From assembly GCF_000980885.2 (NCBI RefSeq), contig NZ_LBDA02000105.1, positions 1 through 53,569 on the forward strand: a stretch of DNA of 53,569 nt, in the 5' to 3' direction. A program made the translations under genes and the position numbers. The notes beneath the pieces are model-generated. The model was not told the origin of the DNA, did no database searches, and saw only the letters and a program-made list of their open reading frames with translations. Positions 7,688 through 15,542 of the stretch are shown in pieces. The stretch comes from Streptomyces malaysiense. Lineage in GTDB: Bacteria > Actinomycetota > Actinomycetes > Streptomycetales > Streptomycetaceae. Within the stretch, counting starts at the first letter, position 1, and the number at the start of each line of letters is the position of its first letter.

Positions 7688-8755
7688 ATGAGCATGACGC
7701 ACAATGCACCGCTCTCCTCCCGCACCCTCGGTCACCTCGGCTCGCTCGCCGAGCCCCATCAGCGGGTCCGGACCACGGCCCAGCTGCGCGCCCACGGGGT
7801 GACCGCGGCCGAACTCTCCGCACGCTGCCGTCCGGGCGGGCCCTGGTCCCGGCTTCTGCCGCACGTCTACTTGTTGCGCCCCGGGCCGCCGACGGGTGAG
7901 GAGCGGCTGCACGGCGCCCTGCGGTACGCGGCCCGCCGGCCCGCGCCCGGCGTCCCGGTCCAGCCGACCGGGCGGCACGCGCACCGGACGCCCTACCCGG
8001 GCGCGGTGCTCACCGGCCTCACGGCGCTCGCCGTCTACGGCTTCGCGCAGACGCGGCCGGAAAACCTGGAGCACGTCGACGTCCTGGTGCCCCGGCAGCG
8101 CCGGCTGCGCTCCACCGGCTACGTCCGCGTCCTGCGCACCGCGGACCTGCCCGCCCCCGCCACGGTCGGCGGGCTGCCGGTGGCGCCGGTGCCGCGAGCG
8201 CTGGCGGACGCGGTGGCCCAGCTGCGGGACGGGAAGACGGTGCGGCGGCTGCTGACCGAGGCGGTGCGCGGCGGGCACTGTGAACCGGCCGCCGTCGTCG
8301 CCGAGTTGAGCCGCGCGAAGCTGCTCGGGCTGCCGCATGTGGTGGACGCGGTGGACTCGCTGGTGGCGGCGGGCCGCGCGATCGCGGAGAGCCGGCTGTA
8401 CCGGATGGTCCGCGAGCACGGCCTTCCGGACCCGCTGTGGAACGTCGAGCTGCGCCTGCCCGGCGGCCCCCGTCTCGGCGCCCTGGACGCGTACTGGCCG
8501 GACCAGGCGGTCGCGGTCGAGCTGGACACCCGGGGGCACCGGCGGGACGGTGCCGACGCGTCCGACGAGGAGACGGAGTGGTCGCGGTACGCCCGCAAGC
8601 GGGAGCACCTGGAGCGGCTGGGCATCACGGTCGTCCACCTGTCCCCGAGGAAGCTCGGGGACGCGATGGAGCAGCAGGCCGCGGTGGTCCGTACGGCCCT
8701 GATGGCGGCGAACGACCGCGAGCCCGCCGCCTATGTGGTGGTCCTGCCCCGGTAG
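7688..8755 (+). CDS. AbiEi-like winged-helix protein with a C-terminal DUF559/Vsr-like nuclease fold
   Basis: A protein of 355 residues from the ATG at 7688, chosen because GGGG-rich ribosome-binding sequence precedes it; an in-frame ATG at 7625 would add 21 unconserved residues. The N-terminal part (RVRTTAQLRAHGVTAAELSARC) resembles the winged helix of AbiEi-type antitoxin-like proteins. The middle part (LTGLTALAVYGF, then HVDVLVPRQRR) fits the AbiEi core. The C-terminal 100 residues contain LDAYWPDQAVAVELDTRGH with ExD spacing and a late VVHLSP strand, like DUF559/very-short-patch-repair endonuclease folds. I infer DNA binding or cleavage; no toxin partner is visible. It converges on the motif protein at 8757 with one base between the stops. 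Confidence 0.72.
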   Translation: MSMTHNAPLSSRTLGHLGSLAEPHQRVRTTAQLRAHGVTAAELSARCRPGGPWSRLLPHVYLLRPGPPTGEERLHGALRYAARRPAPGVPVQPTGRHAHRTPYPGAVLTGLTALAVYGFAQTRPENLEHVDVLVPRQRRLRSTGYVRVLRTADLPAPATVGGLPVAPVPRALADAVAQLRDGKTVRRLLTEAVRGGHCEPAAVVAELSRAKLLGLPHVVDAVDSLVAAGRAIAESRLYRMVREHGLPDPLWNVELRLPGGPRLGALDAYWPDQAVAVELDTRGHRRDGADASDEETEWSRYARKREHLERLGITVVHLSPRKLGDAMEQQAAVVRTALMAANDREPAAYVVVLPR

Positions 8756-8756
8756 T

Positions 8757-8978
8757 TCAGGCCTCTTCCGGGGTCTCGTGGTGGACGTGCAGATCGCCGT
8801 TCATCACGGTGTATACGGTGCCGTGGTCCTTGGCGGTGTTGTTCTGGACGGGACCGGCGGCCTCCCGGTCGGCCTCGGGGGCGGCCTGGCGGACCTCGAC
8901 GCGGTTGTCGTTCCCGGCGACGACCGGGCCGGACGCGTCGCCGCCGATGCGGATGCTGTTACCGGGTGTACGGGACAT
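8757..8978 (-). CDS. Small protein with two Gly/Asn/His motifs shared with neighbouring genes
   Basis: 73 residues, starting at the ATG at 8978, which has GGAAGGG upstream. It is almost entirely composed of two motifs. Residues 9-27 (IRIGGDASGPVVAGNDNRV) align without gaps to residues 29-47 of the adjacent NTPase. Residues 47-64 (NTAKDHGTVYTVMNGDLH) align without gaps to the C-terminal tails of the proteins at 12458-13213 and 13224-13673. It has no globular domain, signal peptide or membrane segment. The stop of the NTPase gene lies 23 bp upstream, so the two are probably co-transcribed, with this gene last. I infer a bridging or scaffold role; the biochemical function is unknown. Confidence 0.8.
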   Translation of the reverse strand: MSRTPGNSIRIGGDASGPVVAGNDNRVEVRQAAPEADREAAGPVQNNTAKDHGTVYTVMNGDLHVHHETPEEA

Positions 8979-9001
8979 GGGGCCCTTCCTGGGGAGCGGG
9001 G

Positions 9002-11461
9002 TCACCGCTCGCGGGTGAGGTAGAACGTTCCGCAGCTGAAGCACTGCACGCCCTGCTGGTAGGTCTTGGTCATGGTGGTGGTGACCTTGGCGGAGTCGCC
9101 GCCGGTCAGGGTGATCGTGGTGGTGGCCTCGCCGAGGAGGTCGGTGCAGGAGCCGCTGGTGGTGTCGTAGATGGGCCGCTCGGCGCTGTAGGTGTCGCCG
9201 ATACCGGTGTACTCGGTGTTCGACTCCTGGCCGCAGGCGTCGCGTCCCCGGGAGACGTATCCGCCGCCCGAGGCGTCGAACTCGTACGTCGCGCCGTCGC
9301 TGCCCGTCCAGCGCCCCGCGAGACCGGTGTCCGAGGAGCTGGACGAGCTGGACGAACCGGAGCGGCTCTCCGCGAACGAGTGCACCGCCTGGCTGATGAC
9401 GACCCGGCCCACGACGACGGCGACGATCACCGCGACGACCTTGAGCACCACGGAGGCCCCCGCCATGGAGGCCCCGGCACCGGCCGCGCCCGCACCCGCG
9501 GCACCGGCGCCCGCCGCGCCCGTCCCCGCGGCACCGGTCGCCGCCGAGGCTCCGGCGTGCGCGGCACCGGCGGAGTGCGCGGCGGCGCCTGCTTTGGCGG
9601 CACCGGCCTTGGCCGCGCCCGCCTTGGCCGCACCCGCTTTCGCCGCACCGGTCTTCGCGGCTCCCGCCTTCGCCGCACCGGCGTTCGCCGCGTGCGGGGC
9701 GGCGGCCGTGTGCGCCGTGGCCGTGGTGTGTGTGGTGGCTGTGGTGTGCGCGGTGGCCGTCGTGTGCTGGGCCGCCGTCGTGTGGGCCGTCGTGCCGGGG
9801 TCCGTCGTGGTGCCGGACGGGTGGGCTGCCGTGCCGTGTGCGCCCGCCGCGTGGGCGGTGGACGGGTCGGGGGCGGTGGGTCCCGAGGAGGCGAGGCGGG
9901 AGGCGCCGCCGTCCGGCTGGAGCAGGGTGCCCTGGGCGTTCGCGGCGTGCGAGGGGACGTACTGGTGGGCCCCGGCGGCCGCGTTGGCGCCGTGCACATC
10001 GCCCAGTCGGCGCCACAGGACGGCCGCCTCGGTGAGCAGTACGGCCGCCATCACCCGGCGCCCGGTGAGCAGGCTGCGGATGCCCTGCTCATGGGTGAAG
10101 TACGCGACGGCCCGCCGGTCGCCGGCCAGCTGGGCCGCGGGCAGCCCGAGGTCCAGCAGCCTGCCCCACACACCGAACCGCAGGGAGCGGGCCAGTGCCG
10201 GGGACGCGGCCCGTACGATACGCACCGCCAGCTCGGGGCGGCCGTCACGCTCGGCGAGTTCGGCCACCACCTCCAGGGCGCGGCCGTGCTGCTCGACCTG
10301 TGCGGCGGTGGTGGCGGGGCGGCCGATCCAGGTGGCGAAGTGCTCGCACAGCACCTCGACGGAGAATGGCTCGGGGTCGCGCTCGCGCAGCGCCGGTACG
10401 ACATCGGCCACGGCGCGGTAGCCGCGCTGGGTCTGCTCCGCGAGGCCCAGGTCCACCAGGCGGCCGCAGAGCACCTCGGTGTCGGTGGCGCCGCCGAGGG
10501 CCTCGATGTGGCCGATGTCGAGATCGGCGTCGTCGAGGGTGGTCAACAGCCGCAGGACGCGCAGCGGTTCGTCGTCCAGCCGGCCGAGCAGCAGGGGCAG
10601 CAGATCGCCGACCTCGGCGGGGCGGGGCAGGGCGCCGGTGCCGGCCGGTTCCAGACGGGTGAGGGCGGCGGCGCGCAGCAGCAGCAGGGGGCGCCCGGAC
10701 GACGTCTCCCACAGGTCGCCCGCCGTGGAGCCCTCCGCGCCCGCGCCCACGGGCCGGCCCAGTTCGCGTGCGAGCAGGTCGAGGGCGGGGGCGCGGCCGA
10801 TGCCGTCCAGGCGCAGGGCGGTGCCGTCGCCGAGCAGTGATCTGTCCCGGCCCGCGACGACGAACGTGGCGTCGGGCGCCGCGTCCATGAGGGTGCGCAG
10901 GCCCTCCGGGGAGAAGTCGGCGTTGTCGACGTAGACGGTGACGCGCACGCCGGTCATCAGGCGGCGCAGTTCGGGGCTGGAGGGGGCGTACCCCCGGGTC
11001 TCGTAGCAGGCCTCGAACATGTCCTGGGCGAGGTCCTCGGGTTCGCGCCGGGCCGCGTCGAGGAAGAGCACGCCGTCGCGTTCCGGGGTGAGGGTGCGGG
11101 CCGCGTGCCGCAGCAGGGTGCTCTTGCCGACGCCGGGGGCGCCCCACAGCTGGACCGGGCCGCCGTCGCGGACGGCGGTCGCGAGCCGGGCCAGGTCGGT
11201 GTCCCGGCCGAGCGGCGCGTTCTGCCGCCGGGGCAGCAGCGCCACCCGGTCGCGGCGCACCGGGCGGGGCCTGCGGCCCTCCATGAGGAGGGTGACGGTC
11301 GAGCCGTGCTGGGCGTCGATGACGACATTGTGATCACCGGCGACGACCGGGCCGCCCGCGTCGCCCGCGATGTCGATCCGCCGCTCGGGCCCGCCCTCGG
11401 GCCTCCGCTCGGGCCCGTCCTCGTCGGCCGGAGCGGGCCCGCTCGTGTCTCTGTCCGTCAT
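9002..11461 (-). CDS. STAND-like NTPase with N-terminal Gly/Asn motif, repetitive linker, one membrane segment and a Cys-rich exterior domain
   Basis: 819 residues. Residues 29-60 hold the IDIAGDAGGPVVAGDHNVV motif followed by DAQHGSTV. A P-loop ATPase domain follows: Walker A GAPGVGKST at 107-115, Walker B VTVYVDN at 174-180 and a sensor-like VVAGRDRSLL at 201-210. Residues 280-500 look like winged-helix and helical repeats. A low-complexity linker (about 500-670) has a Thr/His-rich part and then repeated AGAAK units. One transmembrane helix spans about 671-689, followed by a Ser tract and a roughly 110-residue domain with four cysteines (CGQES...SC...CFSC), probably outside the cell. The topology suggests a cytosolic switch tethered to an external sensor. 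It has no close named relative that I recognise. Confidence 0.83.
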   Translation of the reverse strand: MTDRDTSGPAPADEDGPERRPEGGPERRIDIAGDAGGPVVAGDHNVVIDAQHGSTVTLLMEGRRPRPVRRDRVALLPRRQNAPLGRDTDLARLATAVRDGGPVQLWGAPGVGKSTLLRHAARTLTPERDGVLFLDAARREPEDLAQDMFEACYETRGYAPSSPELRRLMTGVRVTVYVDNADFSPEGLRTLMDAAPDATFVVAGRDRSLLGDGTALRLDGIGRAPALDLLARELGRPVGAGAEGSTAGDLWETSSGRPLLLLRAAALTRLEPAGTGALPRPAEVGDLLPLLLGRLDDEPLRVLRLLTTLDDADLDIGHIEALGGATDTEVLCGRLVDLGLAEQTQRGYRAVADVVPALRERDPEPFSVEVLCEHFATWIGRPATTAAQVEQHGRALEVVAELAERDGRPELAVRIVRAASPALARSLRFGVWGRLLDLGLPAAQLAGDRRAVAYFTHEQGIRSLLTGRRVMAAVLLTEAAVLWRRLGDVHGANAAAGAHQYVPSHAANAQGTLLQPDGGASRLASSGPTAPDPSTAHAAGAHGTAAHPSGTTTDPGTTAHTTAAQHTTATAHTTATTHTTATAHTAAAPHAANAGAAKAGAAKTGAAKAGAAKAGAAKAGAAKAGAAAHSAGAAHAGASAATGAAGTGAAGAGAAGAGAAGAGASMAGASVVLKVVAVIVAVVVGRVVISQAVHSFAESRSGSSSSSSSSDTGLAGRWTGSDGATYEFDASGGGYVSRGRDACGQESNTEYTGIGDTYSAERPIYDTTSGSCTDLLGEATTTITLTGGDSAKVTTTMTKTYQQGVQCFSCGTFYLTRER
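9583..9682 (-). repeat. Tandem AGAAK-coding repeats in the NTPase linker
   Basis: About seven 15-bp units encode successive (T/A)GAAKA pentapeptides, residues 594-626 of the NTPase. This lysine/alanine pattern recalls bacterial histone-H1-like tails. Units differ at single bases, so copy number may vary between strains. The preceding stretch (about 9706-9799) encodes a separate Thr/His/Ala repeat. Confidence 0.8.
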
Positions 11462-11621
11462 GACAACCCCCGTTGCGCAGGCGGCCCCGGAGCCCTGTCG
11501 CGCCGACGCCCTGCCGCCACGCTAGCCACGGGCGGGCACCGGGCTGTCGTCAAAGTACGGTTTTCCCGGACCGTTTTCGAGCGGCTCCGGGGCTCTCGAC
11601 ACCACTTCTGCACAAGGGAGT

Positions 11622-12353
11622 TCAGGATTCCGGGTAGGCGATGCGGTACAGGAGGGCGAGGTCCTCGATACGGACGCTGCGGTAGCCGGTGGCGACGGCG
11701 CCCGAACGGCGCAGCGCGCGCAGCGCCTTGTGCACGCTGGGCTCGGCCGCGCCCGCCAGAGTGGCCAGTTCGGGCTGGGTGATCGGCCAGTGGATCACCG
11801 CACCGGCGCCCGCGCGCTCCCCGTAGGTCATCGCGAGATGGTGCAGCACCCGGGCGAGGCGGGTGCCGACGTCACAGCCGGTGAAGTTGATGCGATGGGC
11901 GTTGGCCAGGCGCAGTTTGGCCACGATGGCGCGGTTCACGGCGTCCGCGATCCGCGCGTCCCGGCGCAGGCAGTCCAGGAAGGCCGCGCGGGTCACCATC
12001 CGGGCGACGAGCGGACCGCAGGTGGTGACGGTGGCCGAGCGCGGTTTGCCGTCCACGGCGGCGAGTTCGCCCACCAGATCGCCGCCCATCCGCACGGCGA
12101 GCAGGGCGTCCCGGCCGTCCTGGGTGCGGCCGGTGGCCTTCACCACGCCGTCCAGCAGGATCAGCACGAAGTCGGTGCGGTCGGCCTCCCGGATCAGGAT
12201 CCGGTCCGCGTCGTAGCGCACCCGTGTCCCGAGGCCCAGCAAGCGGGCGCGCGCGTCCGCGCCGAGGCCGCCGAGCAGGCTGGGCGCCGGCCAGTCCCAC
12301 TCCTCGCGCGGCCGCCGTCCGGAACGCGCGAGGGACCGTGTGCCGTCCACCAT
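11622..12353 (-). CDS. Crp/Fnr-family regulator with an intact cyclic-nucleotide-binding cassette
   Basis: 243 residues from the ATG at 12353; a GTG at 12401 in the same frame would add 16 residues but overlaps a palindrome in the divergent promoter region. The N-terminal beta-barrel contains the phosphate-binding cassette GELAAVDGKPRSATV (residues 95-109), with the Glu96 and Arg105-Ser106 that contact the cyclic phosphate in CRP. A dimerisation helix follows, then a winged helix with the recognition region at about 192-213 (TQPELATLAGAAEPSVHKAL). There is no Fnr-type cysteine cluster. It is divergent from a nucleotidyl-cyclase-like gene, which suggests receptor and synthase for a local second messenger. 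Confidence 0.87.
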   Translation of the reverse strand: MVDGTRSLARSGRRPREEWDWPAPSLLGGLGADARARLLGLGTRVRYDADRILIREADRTDFVLILLDGVVKATGRTQDGRDALLAVRMGGDLVGELAAVDGKPRSATVTTCGPLVARMVTRAAFLDCLRRDARIADAVNRAIVAKLRLANAHRINFTGCDVGTRLARVLHHLAMTYGERAGAGAVIHWPITQPELATLAGAAEPSVHKALRALRRSGAVATGYRSVRIEDLALLYRIAYPES

Positions 12354-12392
12354 GGCCCCAGTATCCCCGCCCGACCCCGTATTCCTACGAGT

Positions 12393-12402
12393 TGTGCGCA
12401 CA
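12393..12402. promoter_or_regulatory. Perfect 10-bp palindrome between the Crp-like and cyclase-like genes
   Basis: TGTGCGCACA is self-complementary and lies in the 104-bp divergent gap. It carries the TGTG and CACA half-sites of Crp operators but with a 2-bp instead of a 6-bp spacer, so it is either a compressed site or chance. It is a possible autoregulation point. Confidence 0.4.
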
Positions 12403-12457
12403 CCGGCGCGGGAAGACTGGAGTACGTCACCTCCGCCGCCGAGCCGAAGCGGGTGCC

Positions 12458-13213
12458 ATGAACGACGAGTTGGAGTACCGGGCCTTGCTGGCCGTGGACA
12501 TCGAGCGGTCCGCCGGGCGCGGGGACCGGGCGCTCCTGGAGATCCGGGCGCGGCTCACGGAGATGCTCCGGAAGGCGTTCGAGGCGAGCGGTGTCGACTG
12601 GTCCGCGTGTCTGCGCCACGATCTGGGCGACGGGCTGCGGGTGACGGCACCGGCGGGCACCCGCAAGGCGGCGCTCGTCCATCCGCTGGTGCCCGAACTC
12701 GCCCTGCGGCTGCGCACGTACAACCGGGGGGCCTCGCCGCTGACCCGGATCCGGGTGCGGATCGCGCTGCACGCGGGCGATGTCCATGTGTCCCCGGACG
12801 GGGCGGTCGCCGGCAGCCCGCTGGAGGTCCTGGCCAGGCTGCTCGACGCGCCGCCCGCGCGGGCCGCGCTGGCCGGGGCGCCGCAGACGGTGCCCGCGTC
12901 GCTGCTGCTGTCCGGGCACTTCTACGACGAGACGGTGCGGCACGGCCATCTCGGCCTTTTCCCCGAGGACTTCCGCAAGGTCGGCTTCACGGTGAAGGAG
13001 CACACCGCCGACGCCTGGCTCCAGTTGCCGGGCCGACAGCCGCCCGCGGAGGCCGCTCCCGAACCGGCCGACACCCAGCAGGAGCCCGCCGGTTCGGAGA
13101 CGGCCGGTTCGAAGACGGCCGGTTCGAAGATGGTCAACAAGGCCTCCGGTCACGGCGTCGTCTACGCCACCCAGCACGGCACCCAGCACATCCGGATCGA
13201 GAGAAAGCACTGA
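12458..13213 (+). CDS. Class III nucleotidyl-cyclase-like protein with a C-terminal shared motif
   Basis: 251 residues. The first metal-binding Asp is in AVDIERS (Asp14) and the second in DLGDGLRV (Asp58), both where class III adenylate/guanylate cyclases have them. The ALHAGDVHV...VAGSPLEVLARL stretch (102-128) matches the family's hairpin and dimer-interface region, but the usual catalytic Asn of VNxAxR is Glu while the Arg is kept. After a Pro/Glu linker with AGSKT repeats, residues 227-244 (NKASGHGVVYATQHGTQH) form the motif shared with neighbours. I infer that it makes, or once made, a cyclic nucleotide. The ATG at 12458 has only a weak ribosome-binding site. The next gene follows after 10 bp. 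Confidence 0.78.
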   Translation: MNDELEYRALLAVDIERSAGRGDRALLEIRARLTEMLRKAFEASGVDWSACLRHDLGDGLRVTAPAGTRKAALVHPLVPELALRLRTYNRGASPLTRIRVRIALHAGDVHVSPDGAVAGSPLEVLARLLDAPPARAALAGAPQTVPASLLLSGHFYDETVRHGHLGLFPEDFRKVGFTVKEHTADAWLQLPGRQPPAEAAPEPADTQQEPAGSETAGSKTAGSKMVNKASGHGVVYATQHGTQHIRIERKH

Positions 13214-13223
13214 GGAAGGCCGT

Positions 13224-13673
13224 ATGAACGACGAACTGACCGTGCTCGCCGAGGCCGGGGCCGCCGCCGTGGTCACCGCGATGGCCACCGATCTGTGGCA
13301 GGAGACCCGCGGCGCCGTCGTCGCCCTCTTCCGCCCGGACCGCCGCCGACGGGCCGCCCTGGAGAGCCAGCTCGACGGCAACGCGACGCTCGTCCGGCAG
13401 GCCTCGGACCCCGACGCGGCCCGGCAGGCGCTCTTCTCCTACTGGACCCTGGAGCTGACCGCGCTGCTCCGGCGCGACCCGGCTGTCCGCGCCGCGCTGG
13501 AACGGCTCGCGGCGGCCGTCGAGGACGCGCCCGGGGGCGGGACGCGGGGGCGGGTGCTGCGGCAGACGAACACGGCACATGGCTCCGGGACCGTGTTCGC
13601 CGTGCAGCAGGGCGACCAGCATGCCTACGGCGCGAAGGCGGAGTGGGAGCGGGGGGTGGAGTCGCAGGGCTGA
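13224..13673 (+). CDS. Small helical protein with the same C-terminal motif; possible effector
   Basis: 149 residues. The N-terminal 30 (AEAGAAAVVTAMATDLWQE) form a small-residue amphipathic helix, and helical segments to about residue 100 contain a WTLELTALLRRDP stretch that I remember from many Streptomyces proteins of unknown function. Residues 116-133 (NTAHGSGTVFAVQQGDQH) match, gap-free, the tails of the cyclase-like protein and the small protein at 8757. It begins with the same MNDEL as the gene before it and is probably co-transcribed, with GAGGAAGG in front of the start. A compact helical domain followed by a short Gly/Gln/His motif resembles effectors of bacterial amyloid-type signalling; that role is inference. 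Confidence 0.75.
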   Translation: MNDELTVLAEAGAAAVVTAMATDLWQETRGAVVALFRPDRRRRAALESQLDGNATLVRQASDPDAARQALFSYWTLELTALLRRDPAVRAALERLAAAVEDAPGGGTRGRVLRQTNTAHGSGTVFAVQQGDQHAYGAKAEWERGVESQG

Positions 13674-13790
13674 TCGCCGCGGTACTCGGCGCCCAGCACC
13701 GCGGTCGTGTCCCCCGTCCGGCCCCGCCTGTGGTGTGCGGTCGGGGGAAGAGGCCCGTTCGGCCTGCCCCGTGTCGGCCCGGCGGTCGCG

Positions 13791-15542
13791 TCAGCCCTTC
13801 TTGAGCACCAGTTCCGCGTTGCGGTCGGCCGAGGTGCCCGCCAGGTTCGTCTTCGCGCCGGGGGCGTTGAAGGCCAACTCGCGGTAGAGGGAGGCCAGTC
13901 CGGTCTGGGAGAAGTCGGTGAAGTCGGTGCGGGCCGGGGCGGCGGACTCGATCAGGGTGGTGAACAGGGAGATCGTGCCGTCCTTGTTGTCGACCAGCTC
14001 GATGATGCGGGCGAGGTGCGGATGGTCGATGTGCGACGCGGTGGAGATCTCCCAGAACGAGCCGCCCGCGCTGTTGCGGTGCGGGGTGATCTCGTTCTCG
14101 TGCTTGTGCCCGTTGACCCAGGCCAGCACGTTGGCGTGCCGGCACAGCAGCGTGACCAGCTCGGCGCCGGTGTGCCGCGTCTCGCCGGGGCGGCCCGGGT
14201 CGGGGCGGGTGTTGGTCATCGAGTCGCTGGTGTGGTGGCTGAAGACGATCACGTAGGAGCCCTTGTTGCCCTGGAGCGTCCTCTCCAGCCACTTCAGCTG
14301 GGCGGTCCCGACGGACCCCTGGTAGTGGCCGCCCGCGTCGGTGGTGTCCAGGCTGATGCCGATGACGTCCCCGGCGATCCGGAAGGCGTAGTACTGGGTG
14401 CCCGCGTGGAGGTTCGCGAGGGAGTAGCCGTGGCCCACCGGACCGTGGCCCCGGTGGGCGAGGTCCAGGTGGGCCCTGAGGTACTCGGCCGGGGTGTACA
14501 TGGCGCGCGACTCGTCCGCCGTGACCGAACGCATGCCGCGCGCGTGGGACTTGAGGAAGTCCCGGTAGCCGGCGCCCTTGGGGTCCCGGCCGCCCCAGAT
14601 GGAGTCCTGGAGCTTCTTGGCGTCGGCGGCGCTCACGCTGAACAGCTTCTTGCCGCCGACCGCGGCCTCGGCGAGGTAGGGGTCGCCGTGGGCGCCGTAG
14701 ATGCCGAGCGGGAGGGCGTCGTGGTTGCCGACGGTGGAGTACCAGGGCAGGTTCAGACCGGGGCTGCGCACCTCGCGGGTCGCGGCGGCGAGGAAGCCGT
14801 CCAGGTGCGGGAAGCCGAGCGCCTTGTCACCGTCCCCGGCGGTGGACTCGGGCTGCCAGTACAGGGACAGTCCGCTGTTCTGCACGCCCTCGTAGCGTCC
14901 CGGGTCGCCGGTGTCGGGGGTGATGCGGCCGCCGCTCATCACCTTCATGAACCAGTCCAGTTCGCAGCGGGCGTTGTTGTCGGTGTTGTCGCCGGTGGCC
15001 ATCACGAACTGGAGCGGGGCGCCGGTGGCCGGGGCGCCACGCAGCGCGTTGACCCGCTCCACCAGCGAGACGGCGCCGGGCACGGTGAGCGCCTCCTGTG
15101 GCCGCCAGACGTCCTTGCGGGAGGCGCGCAGGTACTCCAGGCGCAGCGGGTGCTGCACGTCCTGGAGGTGCAGGTCGGTGAACTGCACGAACGCGGCGAG
15201 GGCGTGCCGGCGCTTGTCGCGGCCGACCTTGGGCTTGGCCAGCTCGGTTCTCACCACGCGGTGCCAGCCGGGGCCGTCGGCCAGGCGCCGGTAGCCGGAG
15301 CCGTGCGGGGTGGAGACGGTCGCGAGGGTGGTGCCCGTGGGGACGGGGGCGAGCGGTGCGGCGGCGGCCGGCCGGGACCGGACGACCGGAGTCCGCCCGG
15401 TGGCGGCGGTGGCGGCCTCGCTGTCGGTGGGGCGCAGGGCGAATCCGACGCCCGCGGCGAGCGAGACGGCCGCGGCGGCGGTGAGGGCGGTACGGCGGTC
15501 GACCCCCGCGGTGGAGGTGGCGGCAGAGCGTAGGCGCGACAT
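13791..15542 (-). CDS. Tat-exported metallophosphoesterase (TIGR03767-like)
   Basis: 583 residues from the ATG at 15542, chosen because GGGGAGA precedes it and it places a twin-arginine signal (DRRTALTAAAAVSLAAG, residues 15-31) at the N-terminus. Calcineurin-type metal-binding motifs appear in order: FTDLH near residue 126, ATGDNTDNN, TVGNHD, VFSHHTSD and VNGHKHENE. It probably hydrolyses phosphoesters outside the membrane; the substrate is unknown. The gene stands alone, facing the cyclase-like operon tail and divergent from asd. Confidence 0.88.
   Translation of the reverse strand: MSRLRSAATSTAGVDRRTALTAAAAVSLAAGVGFALRPTDSEAATAATGRTPVVRSRPAAAAPLAPVPTGTTLATVSTPHGSGYRRLADGPGWHRVVRTELAKPKVGRDKRRHALAAFVQFTDLHLQDVQHPLRLEYLRASRKDVWRPQEALTVPGAVSLVERVNALRGAPATGAPLQFVMATGDNTDNNARCELDWFMKVMSGGRITPDTGDPGRYEGVQNSGLSLYWQPESTAGDGDKALGFPHLDGFLAAATREVRSPGLNLPWYSTVGNHDALPLGIYGAHGDPYLAEAAVGGKKLFSVSAADAKKLQDSIWGGRDPKGAGYRDFLKSHARGMRSVTADESRAMYTPAEYLRAHLDLAHRGHGPVGHGYSLANLHAGTQYYAFRIAGDVIGISLDTTDAGGHYQGSVGTAQLKWLERTLQGNKGSYVIVFSHHTSDSMTNTRPDPGRPGETRHTGAELVTLLCRHANVLAWVNGHKHENEITPHRNSAGGSFWEISTASHIDHPHLARIIELVDNKDGTISLFTTLIESAAPARTDFTDFSQTGLASLYRELAFNAPGAKTNLAGTSADRNAELVLKKG

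Noticed and set aside
4898..8638. A 1246-codon frame on the minus strand and similar very long frames (1172 codons at 17124-20642, 999 codons at 23867-26866, 983 codons at 29351-32302, 959 codons at 33910-36789).
   Set aside because: They lie opposite well-defined genes with conserved motifs, are rich in Arg, Gly, Ala and Pro, show no domains, and are expected antisense artefacts of high GC at third positions.
9192..10421. A 409-codon Ala-rich plus-strand frame inside the NTPase gene.
   Set aside because: It is the antisense shadow of the NTPase's repetitive linker; it has no start signal and only low-complexity sequence.
12393..12402. A canonical Crp operator in the divergent promoter.
   Set aside because: The half-sites TGTG and CACA are two, not six, bases apart, so it is reported only as a palindrome.
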